DNA from: Pirellulales bacterium
GTDB taxonomy: Bacteria > Planctomycetota > Planctomycetia > Pirellulales > Lacipirellulaceae
Direction of reading: 5' to 3'
Assembly: GCA_022841705.1 (NCBI GenBank)
Contig: JALHQZ010000001.1
Span: forward strand, 558,001-622,000
DNA: 64,000 nt
Shown: positions 10,014-21,400 of the stretch, piece after piece
Layout: each line of letters begins with the position of its first letter
Position numbering within the stretch: the first letter of the stretch is position 1
Translations under genes and position numbers: made by a program
Notes under the pieces: model-generated
Seen by the model: the letters and a program-made list of their open reading frames with translations, nothing else
The model's database searches: none
Told to the model about the DNA's origin: nothing

Positions 10014-11021
10014 ATGAACGCCACGCGCGCATCGGTCTGGATCAGCGTTATTGCCCTCGCGGTGGCGACGCTCAGTTATCGCTCGGCCAACAGGCCCGCT
10101 ACGCCTCAAAGCGAACCGGCCCGGGTACTGTTCCTGGCTGGCGGGGATTCGCCCTTTTGGCAACTGACCGCCGCCGGTGCGAAGGCCGCGGCGCAAGAGT
10201 ACGATGTCAAACTCGCGGTGCAGTTGCCTACGCGCGGCGCCGCGGAGCAAATTGAGCGGCTGGCCGACGTGTCAGCGGCGGAGTTCGATGGCGTGGCAGT
10301 CAGCCCGCGGGCGCCGCACGATCAAGATAAGCTGCTTCGCGAATTGTCGCAAAAAGTTCATCTGCTGACGTTCGACTCGGACGCCCCTGACTCGAATCGC
10401 CTCTGCTATGTGGGAACCGACAACTACAGCGCCGGCCGACTGGCGGCGCAGCTCGTTAAAGAAGCGGCCCCGAACGGCGGAAAGGTGGTGGTGCTGGCCC
10501 CCAATTTCGAGAAGGACAACGCCGTGCTGCGGGTGCAGGGTTTTCGCGATGAAATCACGCGCTCGCCGCTTGCTGGCGCCGCGGAGGAAGCTCCGAGCTA
10601 TGAATTGGTCGGCCCGTTGGAGGATGGCGTTGATGCCAACCGTTGCCGTGAAAATGTGGCGAAAGCGCTCGACGAGCACCCCGAAGCAGTCGCGTATGTC
10701 GGCCTCTTCAGCTACCACGGACCAGTGCTTTTGAGCGTGTTGGCGGAGCGCGAACTTGCAAGTCGCCCAGCACTGATTACGTTTGATGAAGAGGAAGCGG
10801 TGCTCTCGGCGATTGAGAAGGGCCAAGTCTTTGCGACGGTCGTGCAGGACCCGTTCAAGTACGGATACGAGTCGGTACGGATGCTCGCGGCGATTAGCAG
10901 TGGTCATGCGGTGGAAGTGCCAATCGCTGGGGGCGGTTCCCTGTTCCTGCCGTGCGAGGCGATCCGCGCGGGCAACGTTGGCGAGTTTCGTAAGCGACTG
11001 GCATCAAGACTCACCGAGTGA
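10014..11021 (+). CDS. Periplasmic sugar-binding protein (RbsB/Peripla_BP_4 type)
   Basis: 335 aa. An N-terminal hydrophobic segment (about residues 8-20) looks like an uncleaved anchor or signal; there is no lipobox. The fold is that of LacI-type periplasmic binding proteins: strand ARVLFLAGGDSPFW, then ADVSAAEFDGVAVSP, LTFDSDAPDSNRLCYVGTDN and the hinge region PALITFDEEEAVL. Such proteins normally feed an ABC sugar importer, but no ABC ATPase or permease gene lies in this window. It sits 17 bp after the oxidoreductase and 37 bp before the GH2 gene, so it is probably co-transcribed. It may work with a distant importer or serve as a sensor input. Confidence 0.82.
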   Translation: MNATRASVWISVIALAVATLSYRSANRPATPQSEPARVLFLAGGDSPFWQLTAAGAKAAAQEYDVKLAVQLPTRGAAEQIERLADVSAAEFDGVAVSPRAPHDQDKLLRELSQKVHLLTFDSDAPDSNRLCYVGTDNYSAGRLAAQLVKEAAPNGGKVVVLAPNFEKDNAVLRVQGFRDEITRSPLAGAAEEAPSYELVGPLEDGVDANRCRENVAKALDEHPEAVAYVGLFSYHGPVLLSVLAERELASRPALITFDEEEAVLSAIEKGQVFATVVQDPFKYGYESVRMLAAISSGHAVEVPIAGGGSLFLPCEAIRAGNVGEFRKRLASRLTE

Positions 11022-11058
11022 TTTCGGTCCTGCGCTCGAGGAGAGATACAACGTCCTC

Positions 11059-13188
11059 ATGTTGCGATTCGCACCATTCCTGAATCCGATTCACGCCGTT
11101 TGTCTCTTGCTCTGCGCAAGTTGGCTCTCATTGGCCGAGGCGACGTTGGCGGATACTCCCTCTGCGGAAATCTCACTCGATGGCGAATGGTTCTTTGCAA
11201 TTGATCCGCTCCGTCGCGGTGAGGAACACCATTGGAATCTGCCACCTGACGGCTGGACCGGCGAGCAGTCTCTCGAGCTAAAAGGCTGGGACAAAGCTGT
11301 CGCGCCACATGATTACTTGTCCGATCCACGCTATGAGTGGACCGGCGTCGCTTGGTATCAGCGGAGTGTTTCCGTGCCGAAGCTCGCCGCAGGCGAAGTG
11401 TGTCTGCTCCGTTTTGGTCGCGTCGCCAGCAGGTGCGAAGTGTGGGTGAACGGCAAGCCGGCCGGCGCTCACGTGGGCGGCTATTCGGCGTTCGAGTTCG
11501 ACATCACGCCGCATGTGAAGGCCGGAACCCACAGCCACCTCGCCGTGAAGGTTGATAACTCGTGGGAGATTGGCGACATTCCCGGCCCGCGGCTGGGCCC
11601 CGAACCGAACCACCAAATGTACGTTTGGCGGAATTACGGTGGGCTGCTGCGCTCGGCGTCGCTGGTGGTAGTCCCGGCCGTCTATGTGACGAACCAGAAG
11701 GTCGAGACGCGCGAACTGCCCTCGTCAGGCGGTGTTGAAGTAATAACTAAAGTTTTCCTGCGGAACGGTTCGAAGACTGATCGTTCGGTGACGCTTAACG
11801 TCTCCGTCGGCAAAGTTGGCGATAATGATGCAGCGGCGAAGCCGCTGGTCAAATCGGCGCCAGTAGAAGTGAAGATCCCGGCCGGCGGTGTCACAATCGC
11901 CATGCTGACCGCAACCCTTCCACCAGTAGCGGTGCGGAAGTGGTCAGTGGACGCGCCCAATCTCTACGCTTGTCGAGCGACAGTAACCGAGACGGGCGGC
12001 GGTTCCGAACATCGCCACATCGCCAACTTCGGCATCCGCAGTCTCACGATTGCCGATGGCAGACTTCTGCTCAACGCCGAACCGGTTCGCCTCACGGGCG
12101 CCAATCGCGTGGAAGGTCACCCCAAGTTCGGTGGCCTCGAACCCGCGGAGGTGGTGGACCTCGATCTTAAGCTGATGAAGCAGGCGCATTTGGAGTTTCA
12201 ACGCTTGCAGCATTACCCGCCCTCCGAAGCAATGCTCGATTGGGCTGACCGCCACGGGATGCTGATCATCTCCGAGGCGCCCTGCTGGGGTCTCACGCCC
12301 GCCGAACTGCGAGATGAGCGCTACCGCGAAAACTTTCGGCGCCAACTGATCGAGATGATTGAAGCCTCCTGGAACCACCCGTGCGTTGTGGGGTGGTCCG
12401 TCGGCAACGAGTACCACGGATGGACCCCCGAAGGCGCCGAGTGGACCAAAACATTCGTGGAACTATCCCGTCAACTTGATCCAACTCGACCCACGACTTA
12501 TGCCGCGCTTGGATACGACATCAGCCAGCCCGCGGCGAACAAAGAATCTCGTGGGATGCACTGGGTCGACTTTATCAGCGTCAACCTCTACAGTTCCGGA
12601 AAAAGTTCGGGGGCCGCGGTCGATCGTATTCACTCGCTGTGGCCGGAGAAACCCATCCTCATCAGCGAGTACGGTCAGCGTACGGATCAAAGCACCGAAG
12701 CGGCGCGGATCAAACATTTTCGGGACATGCTGGCCGCAGTCCGAGCGCGGGATTTCGTGATGGGTTTGTCGTACTGGTCGTTTAACGATTACCGCAGCCG
12801 TTATCCGGGTGGCGATTTGAGCGGTCATCGCCCCTGGGGCATCGTCACCGCGGATCGCACCCCACGCGAGTTGTACAACGTGATGGAGCGCGAGCTGTCG
12901 CCGGCTGGGCTGACCATCAGCCAAGAGTCGCCGCTGCAGGTCCGGGTTACCGCCCGGTCCGATTTCCCACAGATGCCGCTCAGAGGCTACTCGCTTGAAG
13001 TCCTAAACGCCGGCGGCGAGGTTGTGGACTGCATCGCGCTTCCCGAAATCGCGCTGGGCGCCGAGCACAATGTGGATTGCGGGCCGATTGTGGCGGCAAA
13101 GGTGCGGCTCGTTAGCGCAACGGGCTTCACTCGTGCGGAGACCACACTCGCGCACTCGACCGATTCCCCTCAGCACGCTGCGGAATGA
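11059..13188 (+). CDS. Secreted glycoside hydrolase family 2 (beta-galactosidase/glucuronidase type)
   Basis: 709 aa from ATG 11059, which places a signal peptide (residues 1-28, ending TLAD) at the N-terminus; GAGGAGA lies upstream. Domains in order: GH2 jelly-roll sugar-binding domain (about 35-210), immunoglobulin-like domain (about 220-330), TIM barrel (about 335-610) and a short C-terminal beta domain. The acid/base is E451 in VGNEY and the nucleophile E537 in LISEYG. The family removes terminal beta-galactose, beta-glucuronic acid or beta-mannose; the exact sugar cannot be told. The preceding sugar-binding protein and following MFS carrier suggest one glycan-use transcript. Confidence 0.88.
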   Translation: MLRFAPFLNPIHAVCLLLCASWLSLAEATLADTPSAEISLDGEWFFAIDPLRRGEEHHWNLPPDGWTGEQSLELKGWDKAVAPHDYLSDPRYEWTGVAWYQRSVSVPKLAAGEVCLLRFGRVASRCEVWVNGKPAGAHVGGYSAFEFDITPHVKAGTHSHLAVKVDNSWEIGDIPGPRLGPEPNHQMYVWRNYGGLLRSASLVVVPAVYVTNQKVETRELPSSGGVEVITKVFLRNGSKTDRSVTLNVSVGKVGDNDAAAKPLVKSAPVEVKIPAGGVTIAMLTATLPPVAVRKWSVDAPNLYACRATVTETGGGSEHRHIANFGIRSLTIADGRLLLNAEPVRLTGANRVEGHPKFGGLEPAEVVDLDLKLMKQAHLEFQRLQHYPPSEAMLDWADRHGMLIISEAPCWGLTPAELRDERYRENFRRQLIEMIEASWNHPCVVGWSVGNEYHGWTPEGAEWTKTFVELSRQLDPTRPTTYAALGYDISQPAANKESRGMHWVDFISVNLYSSGKSSGAAVDRIHSLWPEKPILISEYGQRTDQSTEAARIKHFRDMLAAVRARDFVMGLSYWSFNDYRSRYPGGDLSGHRPWGIVTADRTPRELYNVMERELSPAGLTISQESPLQVRVTARSDFPQMPLRGYSLEVLNAGGEVVDCIALPEIALGAEHNVDCGPIVAAKVRLVSATGFTRAETTLAHSTDSPQHAAE

Positions 13189-13234
13189 TAACTTGCCCTC
13201 GGTTCACAACTCCTACGAGTGGCCGGTTACCCGA

Positions 13235-14494
13235 ATGCACGACAATCTCTCGCCAGCGCCTGACTTGCCTGCCCATGAGCTCAAGGCCCCCTCGCGCACG
13301 CGCTGGCTGATTCTCGGCCTGTTGTTCATCGCGGCGGTGCTGAACTACATCGACCGGAACGTGCTGGCGATTTTGGCCCCGACGATTCAGAAAGACATCG
13401 GCCTCGACGATACGCAGTACTCGCGTATCCTGAGCGCCTTCTTGGCGACTTACACAATCGCCTATTTCTTCTCGGGACGAATTGTTGACAAGCTTGGCAG
13501 CCGATTAAGCATGACGCTGTTCATCGGGTGGTGGTCGTTGTCGAACGCGCTCACGGCGCTCGCGCGCGGTCCCCTCTCGATGGGCTTCTACCGCTCGCTG
13601 CTGGGGCTCGGCGAAGCGGGTGGCTGGACCGCGTCACCCAAGGCAATTCAGGAGTGGTTCCCCGTTTCGGAGCGCGGAATGGGCGTCGGAATCTACGCGA
13701 TGGGTGGCACGGTTGGCGCGATGGTAGCGCCGCTGGTCGTCATCCCCATCGCCGCCGCCACGTCCTGGCGCTGGGCGTTTGTCGTCACCGGCGCCGTCGG
13801 CTTCGTGTGGCTCATCCCGTGGCTGTTCTTGAATCGCAACGCGACCTACGCGGAACCGGCGGTCGTCCCTTCCGAAGCGAAGGAATCGGAATGGGAGTTG
13901 TGGAGCTCTGTCCTCAAACAGCCCGCCGTTTGGCGATTCATGCTCGCCCGGCTCTTGACCGATTCGGTCTGGTACTTCTACCTTTTTTGGATGCCCAAGT
14001 ACCTCCACGACGATCGCGGTCTCAGCCAGGAACAGCTCAAGATCATGTGGGTGGTATTCCTGATGGCCGACATCGGATTTGTGCTGGGCGGATTCCTCTC
14101 GGGTAAGTTGATCGAACGCGGTACGGCGGCGCCGGCCGCGCGGTTGTGGATTATGCTGGCGTCGGCGGCGCTCGTGCCGCTTTCCCCCCTGGTGGCGCTT
14201 GCACCCTCTTGGCAACTCGCGATTGCCGTGGGATCGATTGTCGCGCTGGCGCACTGCGCCTGGATGAGTAATCTCACCGCGCTGGTGGTTGATATCATCC
14301 CCAGTCGCGTGATGGCGACCACGTTCGGCGTTATTGCTGCCGGAAGTGCGGTAGGCGGAATGCTGATGAACGAAGTTGTCTCGGGTACCGTTGAGTCCCA
14401 CTCTTACACACCGACATTTTTCCTGATGGCGCTAATGCATCCGCTCGCGATTGCGCTCTTATGGCGTTATCGCCACAGCGCCGTCCAAGCGTAG
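13235..14494 (+). CDS. MFS transporter, anion:cation symporter (ACS) type
   Basis: 419 aa with about twelve hydrophobic segments. The start at 13235 is chosen because the upstream extension overlaps the GH2 gene and is not membrane-like. The motif LNYIDRNVLAIL in helix 1 and the charged loop GRIVDKLGSR between helices 2 and 3 are typical of the ACS family (hexuronate, galactonate and related sugar-acid carriers, ExuT/GudP type). Located 46 bp after the GH2 gene, it likely imports the released sugar or sugar acid in symport with a cation. The substrate is inferred from family and context only. Confidence 0.87.
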   Translation: MHDNLSPAPDLPAHELKAPSRTRWLILGLLFIAAVLNYIDRNVLAILAPTIQKDIGLDDTQYSRILSAFLATYTIAYFFSGRIVDKLGSRLSMTLFIGWWSLSNALTALARGPLSMGFYRSLLGLGEAGGWTASPKAIQEWFPVSERGMGVGIYAMGGTVGAMVAPLVVIPIAAATSWRWAFVVTGAVGFVWLIPWLFLNRNATYAEPAVVPSEAKESEWELWSSVLKQPAVWRFMLARLLTDSVWYFYLFWMPKYLHDDRGLSQEQLKIMWVVFLMADIGFVLGGFLSGKLIERGTAAPAARLWIMLASAALVPLSPLVALAPSWQLAIAVGSIVALAHCAWMSNLTALVVDIIPSRVMATTFGVIAAGSAVGGMLMNEVVSGTVESHSYTPTFFLMALMHPLAIALLWRYRHSAVQA

Positions 14495-14548
14495 ATTCTT
14501 ACATTAGCGATCAAGGCACATTCGGAACTCAATGCCAGCGAAGACGAA

Positions 14549-16081
14549 GTGATTAAACGAAATTTACTGCTCTCCCTCGCACTTTTGTCCGCGCTGCAGA
14601 CGTTGGCCGAGGAGATTCCCTTCGGTCTCTCTTCCCCGTTCAGCCACCACATGGTCTTGCAGCGAGAGCAAGCAATCCCGGTGTGGGGTCGGAGTGATCC
14701 AGGGGACGAGGTCACGGTCGAGTTCGCCGGCCAGCGGAAAACGGGCGTGACGAATGCCGATCGGCAGTGGCGGGTAACGCTCGATCCGCTCAAAGCGAGC
14801 GCGGTAGGCCGCGAACTCGTGGTCAAATTGGGGAACTTCCCGCAACACACTTTCACGAATGTCGTCGTCGGCGACGTGTGGCTCTGCTCCGGTCAATCGA
14901 ACATGGCCTTCCGCATGGCGGAGACCGCGAACGCGCAAGCCGAAATCGCCGCCGCGAGTCCGCCGAACGTGCGGTTCCTTACGGTGTCGACATATTTTGA
15001 CCAACAGCCCAGGAATGGTTTCCATGGAGTCTGGAGGTCGGTCAACCCGGCCTCGGCCGCGGAATGCTCGGCCGTCGCCTACTATTTCGGCCGCGCCTTG
15101 CAGCCAAAAGTGGGCGTGCCAATTGGGCTCGTGATAAGTTCCGTCGGCGGCACGCGGATCGAAACGTGGATGCGTGCGGAAACGCTCGCTGCGACCGGCT
15201 TAGCCGGTTCTTTGCGCGACAAGTGGAGCAAAATTTCGCCAGACGAGTTTCAGACCATCGATACGGTGTATCGCGACTATCAGCATCAGGTCTATCAGAT
15301 GCATCCGCTGGCGGTCAAAGCGGCGAAAGCCGAAGGCAAGCCGGCGCCCCCTGCGCCGCCGATGCCGAAGCTGCGCTGCCACGATTGCCCGAGCGCTTTG
15401 CACAACGGCATGATCGCGCCGCTTGAGTCCATCCCTTTCCGCGGGGTGATTTGGTACCAAGGGGAATCGAACTCTCAACAGCCCGCGGCTTACGAACAAC
15501 TTCTTCCCGCGCTGATTGCCGATTGGCGGCGGGTGTGGGGCGCCGAGTTGCCGTTCCTGTTTGTGCAACTGGCCCCGCACCGCAACACGCCGCCCGCGTT
15601 TCGCGAAGCGCAGCATCGTATTTGGCAGCGGACGCCGAACACCGCGATGGTGGTGACCATCGATGTCGGCGACGTCCAGAACATCCATCCCACCCGCAAG
15701 CGACCAGTGGGAGAGCGGCTCGCGCTGGCCGCCCGCGCTTTGAGCTACGGCGAGCCCATCGAGTATTCAGGCCCTCTCTTTGATGGCCTCAAAATTGAGA
15801 ATGACCGGGCCATCGTTTCGTTCACGCATCTTGGCGGCGGATTGATGGCTAAAGGCGATGTACTCAAGGGATTCACCATCGCGGGCGCCGGGGGGAAGTT
15901 CGTTCCCGCCCGCGCTGAAATTGATGGAGCGAACGTGGTCGTCACTGCGGACGAAGTCTCGAATCCCGTGGCCGTACGCTACGCATGGGCGAACGCGCCC
16001 CAGGGGAACTTGTTCAACAGCGCAGGACTGCCCGCGGCCCCTTTCCGCAGCGATTCCCCTCGGAGATTAGAGACCGAATAG
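14549..16081 (+). CDS. Secreted sialate-O-acetylesterase-like carbohydrate esterase (SASA)
   Basis: 510 aa from a GTG start; residues 1-20 are a signal peptide. The catalytic serine block is WLCSGQSNMAF (S117), followed by VIWYQGESN and the distal Asp/His block DVGDVQNIHPTRKRPVGERL, so all SGNH-type elements are present. The family removes O-acetyl groups from sugars; bacterial relatives act on sialic acids or on acetylated plant and algal polysaccharides. Here the GH2 and GH128 genes on either side favour a debranching role on an acetylated glycan. It follows the MFS gene by 54 bp. Confidence 0.88.
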   Translation: MIKRNLLLSLALLSALQTLAEEIPFGLSSPFSHHMVLQREQAIPVWGRSDPGDEVTVEFAGQRKTGVTNADRQWRVTLDPLKASAVGRELVVKLGNFPQHTFTNVVVGDVWLCSGQSNMAFRMAETANAQAEIAAASPPNVRFLTVSTYFDQQPRNGFHGVWRSVNPASAAECSAVAYYFGRALQPKVGVPIGLVISSVGGTRIETWMRAETLAATGLAGSLRDKWSKISPDEFQTIDTVYRDYQHQVYQMHPLAVKAAKAEGKPAPPAPPMPKLRCHDCPSALHNGMIAPLESIPFRGVIWYQGESNSQQPAAYEQLLPALIADWRRVWGAELPFLFVQLAPHRNTPPAFREAQHRIWQRTPNTAMVVTIDVGDVQNIHPTRKRPVGERLALAARALSYGEPIEYSGPLFDGLKIENDRAIVSFTHLGGGLMAKGDVLKGFTIAGAGGKFVPARAEIDGANVVVTADEVSNPVAVRYAWANAPQGNLFNSAGLPAAPFRSDSPRRLETE

Positions 16082-16151
16082 AAGAGCCCTCGACTGGGCG
16101 AATTATGCTTCCCATTAAGACCAACTCGATCAACATTCTGGACAAACAGCT

Positions 16152-16994
16152 ATGATGACCAACTTAACTCGCCGTACCTTCATGGCAACAACGCTGGCAG
16201 CAATGAGCGCTGCGCACCGGCTGTCGGCGCGCGAGGCTGTAAAGCCCGGCGGGAAAAAGGGATGCTGCCTCTCCGCCGAACCGCCGCAGAAGTTGCGCAA
16301 GCGACTGCAGCTGCTGCGTCCCGCGTGGCTGTACACCTGGCGCGCAGATCGACCGGCAGAGCTGCCGACGGGAGTTGACTTCACGCCGATGCTGTGGGGC
16401 GACTTATCCGCCGATAAGTTTGATCAGCAGTTGGAAAACTTCAAGGCGCGGATTGCCTCAGGCGAGATCAAGAACTTGCTCACGTTCAACGAGCCTGACC
16501 AGAAGAAGCAAAGTAACATGACCGTCGAGCGGGTTGTCGAGTTATGGCCCCGCCTGATGGAGCTCAACGTGCCGCTGATCAGTCCCGGCTGCGTCCATCC
16601 CGATCGCGACTGGATGCGCGCGTTTATGGAGCAAGCCGAACAAAAAAACCTGCGCGTGGACGCCATCGCGGTGCATTCCTACGGTGGCCCCGGTGTTGAG
16701 AGTTTGGTCAAGCGGCTGACTGACGTGCAGCGTGAATTCGGTCGGCCCCTCTGGATCACCGAGTTTGCCGTGGGTGACTGGGAGGCGGCGACGCCCCAAG
16801 CGAATCGCCACTCACCGGCCCGGATCGCCGCGTTCATGAAAGAAATGCTGCCCGCGCTGGATGAGCTGTCGTTCGTCGAGCGCTACGCGTGGTTTTCAGC
16901 CGCCCCCAGCAGCGCCCCACTCGGAACCTCGGCGCTCTTCGGCGAGCAGGGTGAGCTAACCAAGTTGGGAGAAATTTACGCAAGCCATGCTTAG
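16152..16994 (+). CDS. Tat-exported GH128-like glucanase
   Basis: 280 aa. The N-terminus carries a twin-arginine-type signal (NLTRRTFMATTLAAM), so export is likely by the Tat route. The body is a compact glycosyl-hydrolase catalytic core of the GH128 type with predicted acid/base E114 (TFNEPD) and nucleophile E204 (WITEFAVGDW). It is homologous to the catalytic domain of the surface protein at 2652-5708 but lacks all surface modules. Beta-1,3-glucan hydrolysis is the expected activity. Last gene of the glycan run, 70 bp after the esterase. Confidence 0.85.
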   Translation: MMTNLTRRTFMATTLAAMSAAHRLSAREAVKPGGKKGCCLSAEPPQKLRKRLQLLRPAWLYTWRADRPAELPTGVDFTPMLWGDLSADKFDQQLENFKARIASGEIKNLLTFNEPDQKKQSNMTVERVVELWPRLMELNVPLISPGCVHPDRDWMRAFMEQAEQKNLRVDAIAVHSYGGPGVESLVKRLTDVQREFGRPLWITEFAVGDWEAATPQANRHSPARIAAFMKEMLPALDELSFVERYAWFSAAPSSAPLGTSALFGEQGELTKLGEIYASHA

Positions 16995-17084
16995 CATTAG
17001 TAGATTCCGAATTTCTCGATTAAAGCGTGAAGCCGCGACGGTGGATGCCACGCGGCAACGTTCGGGTGGAATCACGTTGATTGT

Positions 17085-17693
17085 TTGATTGCTCCAGCCG
17101 ATTGGGGGAACACCCGGCGGGCGATCGCGATCATCGAAGCGATGGCGCCCTGCCTCGTCTTCATTGATGAGATCGACAAAGGCCTGTCAGGCGTCAGCGG
17201 TAACGCGGGCGATAGCGGCGTCTCAGCCCGGATGTTCGGGACGCTGCTGACGTGGCTGTCCGATCGCACGAGCCAGGTGATGGTGATCGCCACGGCGAAC
17301 TCCATCGACCGGTTGCCGCCCGAGTTCTTGCGGGCCGAACGCTTCGATGGCGTGTTCTTTCTCGATCTGCCGACCAGCGAGGAACGCACCGCGATCTGGA
17401 AGATTCACCGGCACGTGTTGGGCATCGCGGCGAGCGAACCTCCACCCCCGGATGATGGTTGGACCGGCGCTGAGATTCGGGCCTGTTGCCGGTTGTCGGC
17501 TCTCTTGGATGTGCCGCTGACGACTGCAGCCCAGCAGATTGTGCCGGTGTCGATTTCTGCCGCTGAGCAATTAGCAACCCTGCGCCAATGGGCCAGCGGC
17601 CGTTGTCTTTCCGCTCACGAAGCGGGCATCTATCAGGCGCCGCCAACCGCTAAAAGAAGGCGGAACGTGCGGATGGATCCGTCGGCGAGCTAA
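17085..17693 (+). pseudogene. C-terminal fragment of an AAA ATPase (Ycf46/FtsH-like)
   Basis: The frame encodes the second half of an AAA module: Walker B CLVFIDEIDKG, sensor 1 IATANSIDRLPPEFLRAERFD and the start of the lid. Walker A and the whole N-terminal part are missing, and the frame runs upstream without a credible start (TTG at 17085 is only the first start-like codon). Full-length members have about 500 residues; this has about 200. It abuts an integrase fragment and a tRNA gene, so it is read as cargo of a decayed integrated element. Confidence 0.75.
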
Positions 17694-17695
17694 GG

Positions 17696-18229
<534 letters not shown>

Positions 18230-18244
18230 ACAGGTGAACAAGGC

Positions 18245-18273
18245 ATTCTAGGGCCGATACGGCACCAGGACAA
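18245..18273 (-). promoter_or_regulatory. Sigma70-type promoter of tRNA-fMet
   Basis: On the minus strand TTGTCC (18268-18273) and TAGAAT (18245-18250) are separated by 17 bases; the -10 box ends 15 bases before the tRNA 5' end. Spacing and position fit a housekeeping promoter. Confidence 0.65.
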
Positions 18274-18448
18274 CCCGGGGACGAATCCGGTTCGCGAGAT
18301 TTTCGGGATGGTTTGTAACGATTTTGGCTGCTTTTGGGGACGGAACCAACGGCGTGCCGCGGGGTTCAAACTACCGGATCCGGTGCGCGCCGAGTACGAT
18401 AAAGGATCAGCTCGCCCCCTCCGACGATTCTCTCCACTTGGAACCGCG

Positions 18449-21400
18449 ATGAACTTGTTCCGCTTTCTCTGCTCGTCGCTCGCGCTCATCGCCTTGCTGT
18501 TGGCGACCGGAGCTCGCTCGGCGGAGCCGGAACTGGTGGGGCTGCTGGCGCTGGCGGTCAAACCGGAAGTCGCCAAAGAACTCGGGTTCTCTGCCGAGCT
18601 GCAGAAGTCGCTCCTCGACCTCGCCGACAAGCGGGAGATGGGCGGCGTCGGCCAAGCGCTCGCGGCCCAAAGTTTAGAGCGGGAGGCTCGGCTAGCGAAA
18701 CTCGCGCCGTATCGGGCGGAGTCGGAAGCCCAGATGTTCGCGCTACTGTCTGACGAGCAGCGCGCCAAACTCGAAGCACTGCGCGACGAGCAAGCCGATG
18801 CCGCGTTCAAGAAATCCGTATGGAGCGACGAGGCCAACACCGACAGTCAGCCGAAGAGTTCAACGGCGAAATCTCCCGAACCTCCGACTCAGGACGAAAC
18901 CCAGTCGCGTGAGTTGCAACCCGCCCAGCTCCCAATCCCCAGTCCCCAGCCCCCGCCTTCCGGCAAACTCACAATCAACTTTCGCTTTCAACCCTGGAAG
19001 GAAGTAATCGATTGGTACGCCCAGCAAGCGGGGTTGTCGCTGGTGCTCGAGTCGCCGCCGCCGGGGACTTTCAATTACCAAGATACGCGCGAGTACACGC
19101 CGGCCGAGGCGCTGGATGTGCTCAACAGTGTGCTGCTCACCAAAGGTTACACGCTCGTTCGCAAAGGGCGAATGTTGCTGCTGGTGAACCTGGAAGATGG
19201 CATCCCGCCCAACTTAGTAACCGATGTGCCGCTGGCGGAACTTGATGAGCGCGGCGAATATGAACTGGTGCGGGTGCTGTTCCGCGTGCGGGGGATGACC
19301 CCCGAGGAGGCGGCGGCCGAATTGCAGAGTTTGGTGGGTCCGCAGGGAAACATCGTCGTCCTCGCCAAGGCGGGGATGATTCAAGTGACCGAAACCGCCG
19401 GCCGAATCCGCACAATTCGCGATGTGATCGAAGCAATCGACGACCCTGTTTCCGCGACCGGCGAGATTCGCCAATACCAGCTTAAGCACGCGCTGGTCGA
19501 TGACCTGCTCCCCGTGCTACGGCCGATGCTCGGCATCCCCGATCAAACGCTCGCCGCAGCGGATGGCTCGGTGCAACTGGCGCCAGACCTAGTGAGTAAC
19601 AAGCTGCTGGCCCAAGGCAAACGCTCGACGCTCGCGCGGCTGGATGAACTGGTGAAAATGCTGGACGTGCCGGACCCTACCGGAGCCAATCGTGTGGCTG
19701 AAACGCCGCAACTGGAAGTTTACCCCGTGACCGGCGCCGATCCCGCCGCGGTGCTCGCTGTGCTGCAAACGTTGATGGCCGGCAGCGAGCTGACCCGGCT
19801 GGCGACCGACCCGGCGACCGGCAACTTGGTGGCACTCGCCACGCCCACCCAACACGCCACCATTCGCGCCACGCTGCTCCAGATGCAGCAGGACGCCCGG
19901 CAGATTGAGGTAATCCCGCTGAGCACGGTCGATCCACAGACCGCCGTGCTGGCGATCAGCAAGCTCTTCAACAAATCGACCGATCCGGCGAAGCCCGATC
20001 CGCTGGCGCCAACGATCGACGCCGACCTCAGCACTAACACCCTTTTGGTGCGAGCAAGTCCGGCGCAAATCACGCAGATTCGCGACCTGCTGAAACAAAT
20101 GGGCGATTCTGGTGAAATGGCTGTCGGCAGCCGCGGCAACGTACGGATGATTCCGCTCAGCGGTTCGGAGATTGAGTCGGCTCTCTCGCAACTCGAGAAA
20201 GTGTGGCCCACAATTCGCCCCAATAAGATCCGCGTCGTGACGCCTTCCTCGGCAATTCCGAGTTACCGGCCAGGCGAACAATCGACACCGGCGGCTGAGG
20301 AGACGGATTCGCTGATGGAAGAGCTTTTGCGCGAGATGCCGGCGCCGCGCGATCGAGGGGCGGGTAGTGGCAAGCGGGTGCGGGCCGTGTTTGCGGCGGA
20401 GACCACTGCGCCTCCAGAGGGTAGCGCTAAGTTGCCTGCGGCGGGGTTGCCGAACAACCCGAAACCGTCTGTTCCCGGAGCGCCGATTGTCATCGCGCCC
20501 GGGGCGAATGGGACAATCATTTCGTCGGACGATCTTGAAGCGCTCGACGAGTTTGAGCGGCTGCTTTCCACGGCGGTTTCCACTAGTGGCACATCGGGCC
20601 GGCAATTCGCAGTTTTCTACTTGAAGTATGCGGAGGCGAACACAGCGGCCGCGGTGCTCGGTAAAGTGTTCGGCGGTTCGTCGGGTGGTTCGGGCGGTAG
20701 TTTGCTGGGCGACATCGCGGGGGCCGCGGTGGGACAAGCGGGTGGCGGGCTGATGGGCGATCTCTTGGGCCTCGGCGGCGCCGCGTCGGCGGGAAGCGGA
20801 TTCACATCGGCCGGAGTGTCGATCGTCCCCGACCTCCGGCTCAATGCGCTCATCGTCTATGCGCTGCAAGATGATTTGGACACGGTCGATCAACTGCTCC
20901 GCATTCTCGACCAGCGCATCGGGCCTGAAAAAATTGAAGCGGGTGGCAAAGCAAGGCTGATTCCGGTTTACAACACTTCGGCGACCGCCGTCGCAACCGT
21001 CGTGAAGGAAGTTTACAAGGACCGCCTGGAAGGTTCCGGCGGCGGTGGTGATGGCGGGGGCCAGCCGAACCCCGAAGAGTTCATGCGGATGATGCGGGGC
21101 GCCATGCGCGGCGGCGACGCGGGGAGCGCCGAGCCGGAACCCGACAAGATGTCGATCGGCATCGACGAGCGAAGCAATTCTTTGGTGGTGCGCGCCAGCG
21201 ATCCGCTCTTCGAACAGGTCGAAGCGCTGGTCAAACAGCTTGACGAAGAAGGCCTCGAGAAACCGCAAGCGACGCAAGTCGTGCGGCTCAAGGGAACTAA
21301 CTCCGCGGCGCTGAAGTCGGCGATCACTTCGCTGTTGGGTGACAAAGTGAAGACGTCGACCGGCACAGCAGGCACCGACGCGTCTCAGCCGCCGCAGCCC

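Noticed and set aside
10783..11058. N-terminal extension of the GH2 gene upstream of 11059
   Set aside because: It overlaps the sugar-binding protein gene, has an Arg-rich nonsense composition and would bury the signal peptide.
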